NCBI GenBank assembly: GCA_024707075.1
Contig: JANQAK010000004.1
Location: 248,001 to 312,000, forward strand
DNA from: Afipia sp.
Lineage (GTDB): Bacteria; Pseudomonadota; Alphaproteobacteria; Rhizobiales; Xanthobacteraceae
Length of the DNA: 64,000 nt
Direction of reading: 5' to 3'
The notes under the pieces are model-generated. The model had not been told where the DNA came from. It worked only from the letters and a program-made list of their open reading frames with translations, and ran no database searches. The translations under genes and the position numbers were made by a program. Positions 6,924 through 16,017 of the stretch are shown here, one piece after another (position 1 is the stretch's first letter; every line of letters begins with the position of its first letter).

Positions 6924-7745
6924 ATGCCGATTTCGACAAAGCAAAAATGCGCGGAGTTCCGGAAGCTGCACGAGAGCGGCTGTTTCGTGCTGCCGAATCC
7001 ATGGGACGCGGGCAGCGCAAAGCTGTTGCAGGGTATGGGCTTCAAGGCGCTGGCATCGACCAGTTCGGGCTTTGCCTGGTCCACCGGCCATCGCGACAAC
7101 AATGTCGGGTGCGATGATGTTCTCGCTCATCTGAAAGTCCTGTGTGCGGCCACGGACCTGCCGGTCAATGCGGATTTCGAGGCCGGATACGCGCACGATC
7201 CCGCAGGCGTTGCGGCGAATGTCGAGCGTTGTGTCGAGACCGGTGTCGCGGGATTGTCGATCGAGGATTCAACCGGCGATGCGTCGGCTCCATTATATGA
7301 AATGAAACTTGCGGTGGAGCGCATGCGAGCGGCGCGCTCGGCCATCGATGCGAAGGGTGGCGATGTGATGCTGGTGGGGCGGTGCGAGAGTTTTCTGATC
7401 GGCCAATCCGATCTCAAGGCGACCGTTGCGCGCCTGATCGCCTATGCGGAAGCCGGAGCGGATTGTCTCTATGCGCCGGCCATCCGGACCAGGGAGCAGA
7501 TTGCGACGGTTGTGAAAGAACTCGCGCCGAAGCCAGTCAACGTTTTGTGGAGCGGTCCGGGCTTTACCGTGGCGGAATTGGCTGACCTCGGCGTGCGGCG
7601 CATCAGCGTCGGCGGCGCGCTGGCGCGGACGGCGTGGGGCGCATTCCTGAAAGCCGCCCGTGAGATCGCCGAGGCTGGGTCGTTTGCCGGAATGGCGCAG
7701 GCTATTCCGAACGCCGAGATGAATGGTCTGTTCGCCAAAAACTGA
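6924..7745 (+). CDS. Isocitrate lyase/PEP mutase superfamily protein
   Basis: This codes 273 residues from ATG 6924, preceded by GGGAGGAAG. The family pattern is clear: LHESGCFVLPNPWDAGSA, ALASTSSGFAW, then the substrate/metal strand LPVNADFEAGYAHD and GLSIEDSTG. These are the typical TIM-barrel positions of the phosphoenolpyruvate mutase/2-methylisocitrate lyase superfamily. The KKCGH motif of true isocitrate lyase is absent. Members of this subgroup cleave or hydrolyse C-C or P-C bonds of 2-oxo acid derivatives; the substrate here is unknown. A hairpin follows the stop. A distant superfamily relative lies at 40410-41273. Confidence 0.8.
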   Translation: MPISTKQKCAEFRKLHESGCFVLPNPWDAGSAKLLQGMGFKALASTSSGFAWSTGHRDNNVGCDDVLAHLKVLCAATDLPVNADFEAGYAHDPAGVAANVERCVETGVAGLSIEDSTGDASAPLYEMKLAVERMRAARSAIDAKGGDVMLVGRCESFLIGQSDLKATVARLIAYAEAGADCLYAPAIRTREQIATVVKELAPKPVNVLWSGPGFTVAELADLGVRRISVGGALARTAWGAFLKAAREIAEAGSFAGMAQAIPNAEMNGLFAKN

Positions 7746-7756
7746 AGCGCACACAA

Positions 7757-7788
7757 AATAGCGGGCCACGATCCGGTTGCCCGCTATT
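7757..7788. terminator. Hairpin between convergent genes
   Basis: AATAGCGGG and CCCGCTATT form a perfect 9-base-pair stem with a 14-base loop. It lies between the stops of the genes at 7745 and 7809. There is no long T run, so its efficiency as a terminator is uncertain. Confidence 0.5.
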
Positions 7789-7808
7789 ATGCGATCTCCT
7801 AACCGCCG

Positions 7809-8225
7809 TTAGTTGCTAGACGGTGCGCTCGTTGCCGGAGCGGCGTTGTTCTGGGGCGCCGGAGCCGGAGCACTGGCCGCGGGCGGGGCCGGCTGAGCCG
7901 GCGTCATTGACGAGCCCGTGGTCTGGCCTGCCGGAGGACGCGGCGCCATCGCCGTTCCGCTTGCCGGCGGTGAAGCAGGCGTGGTCTGCGCCGTGGGTGT
8001 CGCATCTGGCGAGGTGCTGGACGAGTTCAGCCCGTAGAACACAACGCCGAGAATGGCGACCAGCGCAATGGCGAACAACGCGATGCGTCCGCCGCTTGCC
8101 GGTCCTTCTCCCAGTTCGGGATCGGCTTGCAGCTCGGCGTCGATCTGATCCGCGCGGCGGCGCGCCAGTTCGGCATTGCCGGGATCGGCGCGATAGGGAT
8201 CGTTAGGGTTGCGCTCAAGTGCCAT
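7809..8225 (-). CDS. Single-pass membrane protein with Pro/Ala-rich tail
   Basis: The protein has 138 residues. The first 45 are acidic and cytoplasmic-like (NPNDPYRADPGNAELARRR). One membrane helix follows at about residues 48-66 (IALFAIALVAILGVVFYGL). The remainder is low-complexity proline, alanine, serine and threonine, typical of an extended periplasmic linker. No domain is recognised. It lies just upstream, in the leftward direction, of the convergent hairpin and follows another small membrane-protein gene (8332-8571) on the same strand. Confidence 0.55.
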   Translation of the reverse strand: MALERNPNDPYRADPGNAELARRRADQIDAELQADPELGEGPASGGRIALFAIALVAILGVVFYGLNSSSTSPDATPTAQTTPASPPASGTAMAPRPPAGQTTGSSMTPAQPAPPAASAPAPAPQNNAAPATSAPSSN

Positions 8226-8331
8226 GAGTCATTCCTCCAGTTGTTTCGCCTGACAAGACAATCGCCGACCGGCGGCGGTGTTCCCGGGGATCATTGGTGA
8301 TGGTCCGGGAACTTTGCAGGTGTCGGGGTCT

Positions 8332-8571
8332 TCATCGGCCGCCAGCGCCGGTGATCTGTCCCGTGGCCGCCGCGGAATCATCCGGCACGTCGTGCGGAAC
8401 AGGATGCATCCGGGACAAGGCCAGCGCGAGTACGACAAGGAGAGCGATGCCGATGACGGCTTTCATCGGCTTGTCCCGCTGCGAATCGAAATCCTTTTGT
8501 GTGTCCAGCGGTAAGTCGTAACCGCGTTTTTCGTGGTCCGAGGTCCAGCCATTTTCCGATGTGCGGGTCAT
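8332..8571 (-). CDS. Small membrane protein
   Basis: This codes 79 residues from ATG 8571 (MTRTSENGWTSDHEKRGYDL). A charged N-terminal half is followed by a single membrane helix (AVIGIALLVVLALALS, about residues 38-54) and a short polar tail. A purine-rich GGAGGA lies 6 to 10 bases before the start, supporting this ATG. No family is recognised. Together with the next leftward gene it makes a pair of single-helix membrane proteins. Confidence 0.5.
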   Translation of the reverse strand: MTRTSENGWTSDHEKRGYDLPLDTQKDFDSQRDKPMKAVIGIALLVVLALALSRMHPVPHDVPDDSAAATGQITGAGGR

Positions 8572-8960
8572 GATGCAAATCCTCCGTTGTGTCGTGCGGC
8601 CCGTTGAGACCGGGTTCGCTGTTGTGGAAGCCAACGGGCCGGGAGGGTGACCGTTCCGGTCCAGCGTTGCATCGGGGAGGAGGCAGCCTTGCGGATTGGC
8701 CGCCGCGCCGCAGCGATCTGGCGACGCCGTCGGCAGCCACGCGCGTCGGCTCGCAATGTCCTTTCGGCGGCGGGCGTCCCAGCGACACAACTGGAGCGGT
8801 CCCGCCCGGAAAGTGCATCTAAAATTGCGTATGAAACAAAGGTCTGATGATTGCGATTTGTGATGTGCGGCATACAAAAAGCGACATAGACTGTTGTGTA
8901 GAGTGGTTCTAAGTAGACCTGTCATAACGCAACAAGAGCCCGGCAAAGAGGCAACTGACT
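8572..8960. other. Divergent intergenic region, nothing recognised
   Basis: This region separates the leftward small membrane-protein gene from the rightward catabolic operon. Frames here are short and unsupported. The last 100 bases are A/T-richer and probably hold the operon promoter, but no convincing box pair stands out. Confidence 0.4.
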
Positions 8961-11900
8961 ATGGGAATCAACCAAGGGCCTATCAGCCTCGACCAGAAAT
9001 ACACGCAGGCATCGGGGCATGTATTCCTGACCGGTATTCAGGCCCTTGTCCGGCTTCCGATGGCGCAGGTGCGGCGTGACCGCGCCGCCGGTCTGAACAC
9101 CGCCGGTTTCGTGACCGGCTATCGTGGTTCGCCGCTCGGGGGCTACGATCAGCAGCTTCATGCCGCGCGCAAGCATCTCGCCCAGTACGATGTGAAATTC
9201 CAGCCGGGCGTCAACGAGGATCTCGCGGCCACCGCGATCTGGGGCTCGCAGCAGCTCAATCTGTCGCCGGGCGCGAAGTTCGATGGCATCACCGGCATCT
9301 GGTACGGCAAGGGCCCCGGGGTCGATCGCTGCGGCGACGTGTTCCGCCACGGCAACGCGGCCGGTTCGGCCAAGAACGGCGGCGTGCTGTGTCTGGCGGG
9401 CGACGACCACGGCGCGAAATCCTCCACCGTGCCGCATCAGTCGGACCACGCCTTCATCTCCGCGCTGATGCCATATCTCTATCCGTCGAGCATCCACGAG
9501 ATGATCGAGATGGGTTTGCTCGGCATCGCGATGTCGCGCTACTCCGGCTGCTGGGTCGGCATGAAGGTCATCACCGAAACGGTGGAGACCACGGCGGAAA
9601 TCGATCTCACAAATGAGCTGACGCCGTTCATCATCCCGAGCGATTTCGAGATGCCGCCGGGCGGCCTCAACCTGCGCTGGCCCGACGACCGCTACGCGCA
9701 GGACAAGCGCTTGCAGGATTATAAAGGCTTCGCCGCGATCGCCTTCGCGCGCGCCAACAAGATCAACCGCATCACGATGGATTCGCCGAACGCGCGGTTC
9801 GGCATCATGGCGTCCGGCAAGAGCTACGAAGACATCCGGCAGGCGCTGCGCGAACTCGGCATCACGCCGGAAGTCGCCGCGAAAATCGGTCTGCGGCTTT
9901 ACAAGATCGGCATGCCGTGGCCGCTGGAGCCGGAAGGCGTGCGTGAATTCGCCATCGGCCTCGAGGAAATTCTGATCGTCGAAGAGCGCCGCGAGATCGT
10001 CGAGAACCAGGTCAAGCAGGAGCTGTTCAACTGGCGCGACGATGTGCGCCCGCGCATCATCGGCAAGATGGACAATCACGACAAGCGCTTCCTGCCGTTC
10101 GCGGAAGAGCTCAGCGTCGCGTCGCTGGCAAGTTCGCTGTCCGAGCGGCTGCTGCAACTCGACCTCAATCCGGAAATCGTGGCGATGCTGCGCGCCAAGG
10201 CCGACTGGTTCAACGGCCGGCAGGCGACGCAAGTGCAGGCCGTCGCGCCGGTGACACGCACGCCGTATTTCTGCTCGGGCTGTCCGCACAATTCGTCGAC
10301 CAAGGTGCCGGAAGGCAGCCGCGCCATGGCCGGCATCGGCTGTCACTTCATGGCGCTGTGGATGGACCGCAACACCGAGACCTTCACCCATATGGGAGGT
10401 GAGGGCGTGCCGTGGGTCGGCATCGCGCCCTTCACCGACGAGAAGCACGTTTTCGTCAATCTCGGTGACGGCACGTACTTCCACTCCGGCAGTCTGGCGA
10501 TCCGGCAGGCGGTCGCGTCCAAGGCGAACATCACCTACAAAATTCTCTACAACGATGCGACGGCGATGACCGGCGGCCAGCATGTCGACGGCGAACTCTC
10601 GCCGCAGCAGGTCACGTTCCAGCTTCACAGCGAAGGCATTCGCGACATTTATCTCGTGTCGGAAACCCCGGAAGCCTATCCGGCCTCCGACATCGCGCCC
10701 GGCACCAAGGTCGCGCATCGCGACCAGCTCGACGAAGTTCAGCGCACGCTGCGCGAGGTGCCGGGGTGTTCGGCCATTGTGTTCGTGCAGACCTGCGCCG
10801 CCGAAAAGCGCCGCCGCCGCAAGCGGGGACTGCTGGAAGATCCGGCAAAGCGCATCTTCATCAATTCGGCCGTCTGCGAAGGCTGCGGCGATTGCTCGGT
10901 GCAGTCGAACTGCATTTCCGTGGAGCCGCTGGAAACCGAACTCGGGCGCAAGCGCACCATCAACCAGTCGAGCTGCAACAAGGATTATTCCTGCGTGAAG
11001 GGCTTCTGCCCGTCCTTCGTCACTGTGGAGGGAGGCGCATTGCGCAAGCGCGCGCGGGCCGATCTCGGCGATCTCGGCGAATTGCCGCCGCCGCCGTCAG
11101 TGCCGTCGCTCGACAAGCCGTACAACATCGCCGTCGGCGGTGTCGGCGGCACCGGCGTGCTGACCATCGGCGCGCTGCTTGGCATGGCCGCGCATATCGA
11201 AGGCAAGGCCAGCATGATTCTCGATATGTCGGGCCTTGCGCAAAAGGGCGGCGCGGTGCTGAGCCATGTGCGGCTGTCGAAGAACACGGCGGACGTGACC
11301 TGTTCGCGCATCGTCACCGGCACGGCGGACCTTCTGATCGCGGCGGACGAAGTGGTCGCCGTTGCCAAGGAGACGATTTCGCTCGCCGAGTCGTCGCGGA
11401 CCCACGGCGTCATCAATACGCATCTGATCCCGATCGCGGATTTCATCATGAACCGCGATTTCGACTTCAAGCGCGGCAAGGTCAATCTCGTGCTGGAGAA
11501 TGCGCTGCGGAAGGATTCGTCCTTCCTTGATTTCACCAAGCCGGCCGAGGCGCTGCTTGGTGACTCGATTGCCACCAACATGATGATGATGGGCTTCGCC
11601 TATCAGAAAGGGTTGCTGCCGGTCGGCGCGGAAGCCATCGAGCAGGCCATTGAACTCAATGGCGTGTCGATCAAGATGAACACCGAGGCTTTCCGGCTCG
11701 GCCGGATTGCAGCCATCGATCCCGGCCGGCTGGCCGCGATGATGAAAGGCGATGAGCCCGAAGCGCCGAAGACGCTCGACCAGATGTCGCTCGACGAGGT
11801 TATTGCACATCGCACGAAACTGCTCACGGATTATCAGAACGCCGCTTACGCCGCACGTTATCGCAACATCGTGGATCAGGTGCGCAAGGTCGCGTTCGAC

Positions 11901-12452
11901 GGTGGCTATGGCGAGGCGCTGCCGCGCGCGGTCGCCATCAACTATGCCAAGCTGCTTGCCTACAAGGACGAGTATGAGGTGGCGCGGCTTTATACCGACG
12001 GCAAGTTCGCGGAAAATCTCGCCCGGCAATTCGAAGGCGACTTCAAGATCAGCTTCAACCTCGCGCCGCCGATCCTGCACAGCGGAGTCGATCCGTTGGG
12101 GCGTCCGAAGAAGCGCGTGTTCGGATCGTGGATGCTGCCGGTGTTCCGGACGATGGCGAAATTCCGCTTCCTGCGCGGCACGCTGTTCGATCCATTCAGC
12201 TACAGCGAGGATCGCAAGCTCGAACGCAACCTGATCAAGGGTTACGAGCAGGACGTGGTCACGGCGGTGAAGTTGCTGTCGCCGAAGACCCACGATATCG
12301 CTGTCGAGTTGCTGTCGTTGCCGGATCAGATCCGCGGTTACGGCCCGGTCAAGGAAGCATCCGTCGCAAAAGCGAAGGCGCGATACGAGCAGCTTGCCAG
12401 GGAGCTTGTCAATCCGCCGCCGCTGGTCGCGCCGCAGATCGCGGCCGAGTAG
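8961..12452 (+). CDS. Indolepyruvate ferredoxin oxidoreductase-family enzyme (fused subunits)
   Basis: The 1163-residue protein has the long fused architecture of the family. The N-terminal pyrimidine-type domain contains GYRGSPLGGYD. CSGCPHNSST lies near residue 435. The thiamine diphosphate site GDGTYFHSG lies near 502, with the partner NDATAMTGG. A ferredoxin-like cluster region lies at about 638-690 (CEGCGDCSVQSNC, then CNKDYSCVKGFCP). A gamma-like domain starts at GVGGTGVLTIG near 727. These enzymes oxidatively decarboxylate aryl or branched 2-oxo acids to acyl-CoA, passing electrons to ferredoxin. Homologues often act on indolepyruvate or phenylpyruvate; the substrate here is not provable. 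The start is supported by AGAGG upstream. It heads the 8961-17750 operon and would feed acyl-CoA to the genes below. Confidence 0.88.
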   Translation: MGINQGPISLDQKYTQASGHVFLTGIQALVRLPMAQVRRDRAAGLNTAGFVTGYRGSPLGGYDQQLHAARKHLAQYDVKFQPGVNEDLAATAIWGSQQLNLSPGAKFDGITGIWYGKGPGVDRCGDVFRHGNAAGSAKNGGVLCLAGDDHGAKSSTVPHQSDHAFISALMPYLYPSSIHEMIEMGLLGIAMSRYSGCWVGMKVITETVETTAEIDLTNELTPFIIPSDFEMPPGGLNLRWPDDRYAQDKRLQDYKGFAAIAFARANKINRITMDSPNARFGIMASGKSYEDIRQALRELGITPEVAAKIGLRLYKIGMPWPLEPEGVREFAIGLEEILIVEERREIVENQVKQELFNWRDDVRPRIIGKMDNHDKRFLPFAEELSVASLASSLSERLLQLDLNPEIVAMLRAKADWFNGRQATQVQAVAPVTRTPYFCSGCPHNSSTKVPEGSRAMAGIGCHFMALWMDRNTETFTHMGGEGVPWVGIAPFTDEKHVFVNLGDGTYFHSGSLAIRQAVASKANITYKILYNDATAMTGGQHVDGELSPQQVTFQLHSEGIRDIYLVSETPEAYPASDIAPGTKVAHRDQLDEVQRTLREVPGCSAIVFVQTCAAEKRRRRKRGLLEDPAKRIFINSAVCEGCGDCSVQSNCISVEPLETELGRKRTINQSSCNKDYSCVKGFCPSFVTVEGGALRKRARADLGDLGELPPPPSVPSLDKPYNIAVGGVGGTGVLTIGALLGMAAHIEGKASMILDMSGLAQKGGAVLSHVRLSKNTADVTCSRIVTGTADLLIAADEVVAVAKETISLAESSRTHGVINTHLIPIADFIMNRDFDFKRGKVNLVLENALRKDSSFLDFTKPAEALLGDSIATNMMMMGFAYQKGLLPVGAEAIEQAIELNGVSIKMNTEAFRLGRIAAIDPGRLAAMMKGDEPEAPKTLDQMSLDEVIAHRTKLLTDYQNAAYAARYRNIVDQVRKVAFDGGYGEALPRAVAINYAKLLAYKDEYEVARLYTDGKFAENLARQFEGDFKISFNLAPPILHSGVDPLGRPKKRVFGSWMLPVFRTMAKFRFLRGTLFDPFSYSEDRKLERNLIKGYEQDVVTAVKLLSPKTHDIAVELLSLPDQIRGYGPVKEASVAKAKARYEQLARELVNPPPLVAPQIAAE

Positions 12453-12555
12453 AGCGCATCGCTCGTATTCGTCCGCTCTGCGAAACTCAAGATGCTTGCC
12501 AAGCCCGCGCAGGCGCGCGAGATATTCCGCTGGCGACTTCCAGCGGAGACATCTT

Positions 12556-13707
12556 TTGACAATCAAGAACAAGGCTTACATCGCCGGGATCTACGAACAT
12601 CCAACCCGGCACGCGCCAGACAAATCGACCGCGCAGCTTCACGCCGAATGCGCCAGGGGCGCGCTCGACGACGCGGGCCTCACCAAGGCCGATGTTGATG
12701 GCTATTTCTGCGCCGGCGATGCGCCCGGCGGCATCCTGCCGATGGCCGATTATCTCGGCCTCAACAAGCTGCGCCATCTGGATTCCACCGAAACCGGCGG
12801 CTGCTCCTACATCATCGCGCTCGGTCACGCAGCCGAGGCGATTGCCGCCGGTAAGTGCTCCGTCGCGCTGATCACGCTGTCCGGCAAGCCGCGCACCGGC
12901 CCGATGCCGCCGCGCGCTTACGGCCCGGAGATGGATTTTGAGCTGGCCTATGGGCCGACGACCCACAACGCTTACGGCATGTGCGCCATGCGCCACATGC
13001 ATGAGTTCGGCACCACCAGCGAGCAACTCGCGTGGGTCAAGGTCGCGGCGTCCCATCACGCGCAATACAATCCACATGCGATGCTGCGCGATGTCGTAAC
13101 GGTGGAAGATGTCATCAACTCACCGATGATTTCCGATCCGCTGCACCGTCTTGACTGCTGTGTCGTCTCCGACGGCGGCGGTGCGCTGATCGTGACGACG
13201 CCAGAGATTGCGAAGTCGCTGAAGCGTCCGCTGGTGCGCCTGACCGGCCATGGTGAATCGCACAAGGGACCGAACGGTGGCCGCAAGCTCGACCTGACCT
13301 ATTCCGCCGGCGTGTGGAGCGGGCCACCCGCGTTCGCGGAAGCGGGCGTGACGCCGAAGGACATCAAGTATGCATCGATCTACGACAGCTTCACCATCAC
13401 GGTGGTGATTCAGCTTGAAGACCTCGGCTTCTGCAAGAAGGGCGACGGCGGCAAGTTCGTCGCCGATGGCAATCTGATTTCCGGCGTCGGAAAATTGCCG
13501 TGGAACACCGACGGCGGCGGGCTGTGCAACAACCACCCGATCAACCGCGGCGGCATCACCAAGATCATCGAGGCGGTGCGGCAATTGCGCGGCGAGGCGC
13601 ATCCCAAGGTTCAGGTTCCGAATTGTGATCTCGCTGTGGTGCACGGCACCGGCGGATTGCTGGGTGTGCGGCATGCGGCATCGACCGCGATTCTGGAGCG
13701 CGTGTGA
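12556..13707 (+). CDS. SCP-x-like thiolase (acetyl-CoA acetyltransferase family)
   Basis: From TTG 12556, with GGAG upstream and no in-frame ATG nearby, this codes 383 residues. The thiolase fold shows IAGIYEHPTR, then TETGGCSYIIALGHAAEAI, where the cysteine occupies the nucleophile region. C-terminal active-site regions follow (NNHPINRGG, VVHGTGGLLG). The divergent signature is that of sterol-carrier-protein-x/lipid-transfer thiolases rather than classical FadA. Such thiolases usually need a DUF35 partner, which follows directly with a 1-base overlap. The expected role is thiolytic or retro-aldol cleavage of 3-oxoacyl-CoA. Upstream is the oxidoreductase, 103 bases away. Confidence 0.85.
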   Translation: MTIKNKAYIAGIYEHPTRHAPDKSTAQLHAECARGALDDAGLTKADVDGYFCAGDAPGGILPMADYLGLNKLRHLDSTETGGCSYIIALGHAAEAIAAGKCSVALITLSGKPRTGPMPPRAYGPEMDFELAYGPTTHNAYGMCAMRHMHEFGTTSEQLAWVKVAASHHAQYNPHAMLRDVVTVEDVINSPMISDPLHRLDCCVVSDGGGALIVTTPEIAKSLKRPLVRLTGHGESHKGPNGGRKLDLTYSAGVWSGPPAFAEAGVTPKDIKYASIYDSFTITVVIQLEDLGFCKKGDGGKFVADGNLISGVGKLPWNTDGGGLCNNHPINRGGITKIIEAVRQLRGEAHPKVQVPNCDLAVVHGTGGLLGVRHAASTAILERV

Positions 13708-14099
13708 TGACCGATAAACCGAAATATCCCGCGCCCGCGGGCAATCCCGAGACCGCGCATTTCTGGGAAGCAGCCAAGCAGGGCAAGTTTCTCATCAAGC
13801 GCTGCGTGGCCTGCAAGGAGCCGCATTACTTTCCGCGCTCGATCTGTCCGTTCTGTTTCTCGGACAAGACGGAATGGGAGGAGAGCAAGGGCGAGGGCGC
13901 GATCTACAGCTACAGCCTGATGCGCAAGTCGCCGACCGGACCCTATGCGGTGGGCTACGTCACGCTGGATGAAGGTCCGTCGCTGCTGACGAACTTTGTC
14001 GATTGCGATCTGGCGGCATTGAAGATCGGTCAGCGCGTGAAAGTGGTGTTCAAGCCGACCGACGGCGCGCCGCTGCTGTTTTTCACGCCGGTGGGCTAG
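13707..14099 (+). CDS. DUF35 zinc-ribbon/OB-fold protein, thiolase partner
   Basis: This 130-residue protein has a rubredoxin-like zinc ribbon at about residues 33-52 (CVACKEPHYFPRSICPFC, two CxxC pairs). An OB-fold follows with AIYSYSLMR and YVTLDEGPSLLTNFVDCD, ending in VKVVFKPTDG. DUF35 proteins form complexes with SCP-x-like thiolases or act in aldolase complexes such as Ltp2/ChsH2 in steroid catabolism. The ATG overlaps the thiolase TGA, so the subunits are probably made in equal amounts. The call is strong; the substrate is unknown. Confidence 0.88.
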   Translation: MTDKPKYPAPAGNPETAHFWEAAKQGKFLIKRCVACKEPHYFPRSICPFCFSDKTEWEESKGEGAIYSYSLMRKSPTGPYAVGYVTLDEGPSLLTNFVDCDLAALKIGQRVKVVFKPTDGAPLLFFTPVG

Positions 14100-14109
14100 T
14101 TGCAGGTTG

Positions 14110-14212
14110 CCCTCATGGTGAGGAGACGCCCTTGCGTCGTCTCGAACCATGAGGGGAGAATATCCGTTCTCATCCTTCGAGACGCGCACAAGAGTGCGCT
14201 CCTCAGAATGAG
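14110..14212. repeat. Two palindromic units of a dispersed intergenic repeat
   Basis: CCCTCATGGT...ACCATGAGGG forms one dyad (14110-14155), with inner GAGGAGACGC/GCGTCGTCTC pairing. A second dyad (14169-14212) has CTCAT...ATGAG ends and CGAGACGCGCAC/GTGCGCTCCTC inside. I recognise this composition as a common Bradyrhizobium-type intergenic palindrome. It lies inside the catabolic operon between the DUF35 and MaoC genes, so the message would carry two strong hairpins. Confidence 0.7.
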
Positions 14213-14239
14213 GACCATAAAACTGAGGAAACGAAAAAC

Positions 14240-15100
14240 ATGCCGATCAAGTACGATGAGGTGATGGCGCTCAGGAATGTCGGCCAGAAGTATTCATGGA
14301 CCGACCGCGACGTGATGCTTTACGCCTATGGTATCGGCATGGGCGCGGACCCGATGGACCAGAAGGAACTGTCCTTCGTCAATGAGGCCTATTACACGCC
14401 GCGCGAACTCAAGGTGGTGCCGACCTATGCCTCGGTCGCTGCCTGGGGCGCGAATGCCGGGCATATCGATCTCAACCGTGTCCTGGTGGTCGACGGCGAG
14501 CGCGACATTACTTTCCACAAGCCGCTGCCGGTGCAGGCGAACATCACGGCGGACTCCAGCATCCTCGGCCTTTTCGACAAGGGCAAGGACAAGGGCGCGG
14601 TGGTCCTGCGCAAGACCGTGCTGAAGAATGACAAGGGCGAGGATCTCGCCACGATCGTCGCATCGACGTTCGCGCGGGGCGACGGCGGTTTCGGCGGACC
14701 ATCCGAAGGCCAGCCCGAACCGCATCCGATTCCGAAGCGCGCGCCGGACCTGAGCGTCGATATTTCGACGCGGCCCGATCAGGCGCTGATCTACCGGCTG
14801 TGTGGCGACCGCAATCCGCTGCACAGCGATCCGGAGTTCGCCAAGCGCGCCGGCTTCGACCGGCCGATCCTGCACGGCATGTGCACCTATGGGTTGAGCT
14901 GCCGTGCAGTGTTGCAGACCTATGCCGATTACGATCCGCTGGCGTTCAGGCAGCACGCGGTGCGCTTCTCCGCGCCGGTGTTTCCCGGCGAGACGGTGTC
15001 GTTCGATCTGTGGAGGGACGGCAACGTGGTCTCGCTCGAAGGCCGCGTGAAAAGCCGCAACGTCACCGTGATCAGGAACGGCAAGACGGTTCTCGCTTAA
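14240..15100 (+). CDS. MaoC-family 2-enoyl-CoA hydratase (hydratase 2)
   Basis: The protein has 286 residues with two hot-dog halves. The N-terminal half (AYGIGMGADPMDQKELSFV) is the MFE-2-type non-catalytic repeat. The C-terminal half carries the hydratase-2 motif YRLCGDRNPLHSDPEFAKRA with Asp and His as catalytic residues, then GFDRPILHGMCTYG. This is the full-length arrangement of peroxisomal MFE-2 hydratase and bacterial R-specific hydratases for bulky substrates. It hydrates trans-2-enoyl-CoA to (3R)-hydroxyacyl-CoA, which the next gene product would oxidise. GAGGAAACG precedes the ATG. Confidence 0.88.
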   Translation: MPIKYDEVMALRNVGQKYSWTDRDVMLYAYGIGMGADPMDQKELSFVNEAYYTPRELKVVPTYASVAAWGANAGHIDLNRVLVVDGERDITFHKPLPVQANITADSSILGLFDKGKDKGAVVLRKTVLKNDKGEDLATIVASTFARGDGGFGGPSEGQPEPHPIPKRAPDLSVDISTRPDQALIYRLCGDRNPLHSDPEFAKRAGFDRPILHGMCTYGLSCRAVLQTYADYDPLAFRQHAVRFSAPVFPGETVSFDLWRDGNVVSLEGRVKSRNVTVIRNGKTVLA

Positions 15101-15123
15101 ACAAGAAGAAACGGGAGGACGCG

Positions 15124-15996
15124 ATGGGTTTGCTCGACGGCAAGGTTGCGATCATCACAGGGGCGGGCGGCGGTCTCGGCGAGGCTTACGCCAAACTGTT
15201 CGCGCGCGAGGGGGCATCGGTCATCGTCAACGATCTCGGCGGCCCGCGCGACGGCAGCGGCTCCGACACCTCGATGGCGCAGAAGGTCGTCGATGCGATC
15301 AAGGCTGAAGGCGGGAAGGCGGTCGCCAACGGTTCGGACATCTCGACCATGACGGGCGGCCAGTCGGTGTTCGACGATGCGATCAGGAATTTCGGCCGCG
15401 CCGACATTCTTGTGAACAATGCCGGTATCCTGCTCGACGGCACGTTCGCGAAGATGACCGAGGCAAACTGGGACCGGGTGATGAAGGTGCATCTGAAGGG
15501 CACCTTCTGCGTCACGCTGCCCGTGTTCAAGTGGATGAAGGACAACGGCGGCGGCGTCATCGTCAACACGTCCTCGACGTCGGGCCTGCTCGGCAATTTC
15601 GGGCAGAGCAACTATGGCGCGGCCAAGGGCGGCATCTGGGGCCTGAGCAATGTGCTCGCCATTGAAGGCCGCAAGTCCAACATCCGGGTCTGGACGCTGG
15701 CGCCTGGCGCGCTCACCCGCATGACGGCGGACCTGCCGCGCTATATCGAGAATCCGGGCGCCGCGATGGGTCCGGACCAGATCGCGCCCGCGGTGCTCTA
15801 CATGGTGAGTTCTCTGTCCGGCGAGCAGACCGGCAAGGTGCTCGGCGTATCCGGGCCGCGCGGCGTGCGCGAGATGAAGATGCTGGAAATGGAGGGCTGG
15901 AAGCCCGGCGGCCCTTGGAAGGCGCAAGACATCGTGAGCCACGCCAGGGAGATTTTCTTCGACGAGCAGGATAAGATGGCGGCTCGCAGATTCTAA
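15124..15996 (+). CDS. MFE-2-like (3R)-hydroxyacyl-CoA dehydrogenase (SDR)
   Basis: The 290-residue short-chain dehydrogenase has the NAD-binding TGAGGGLGEAYA near residue 12, NNAGIL, the catalytic serine in NTSSTSGLLGNFGQ and the YGAAK tyrosine-lysine pair. NDLGGPRDGSG, GNFGQSNYGAAKGG and LAIEGRKSNI are hallmarks of the dehydrogenase domain of peroxisomal multifunctional enzyme 2 rather than generic SDRs. It probably oxidises (3R)-hydroxyacyl-CoA produced by the MaoC hydratase. GGGAGGACGCG precedes the ATG. Gene order supports a dedicated beta-oxidation branch. Confidence 0.85.
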   Translation: MGLLDGKVAIITGAGGGLGEAYAKLFAREGASVIVNDLGGPRDGSGSDTSMAQKVVDAIKAEGGKAVANGSDISTMTGGQSVFDDAIRNFGRADILVNNAGILLDGTFAKMTEANWDRVMKVHLKGTFCVTLPVFKWMKDNGGGVIVNTSSTSGLLGNFGQSNYGAAKGGIWGLSNVLAIEGRKSNIRVWTLAPGALTRMTADLPRYIENPGAAMGPDQIAPAVLYMVSSLSGEQTGKVLGVSGPRGVREMKMLEMEGWKPGGPWKAQDIVSHAREIFFDEQDKMAARRF

Positions 15997-16017
15997 TCCA
16001 CGAAAGAAGCCCGAGAT

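Noticed and set aside
8922-10718. A 598-codon leftward frame
   Set aside because: It is antisense to the conserved oxidoreductase and has the arginine/histidine-rich composition of a shadow frame.
11097-12572. A 491-codon leftward frame
   Set aside because: Antisense to the same oxidoreductase; no motif or start signal.
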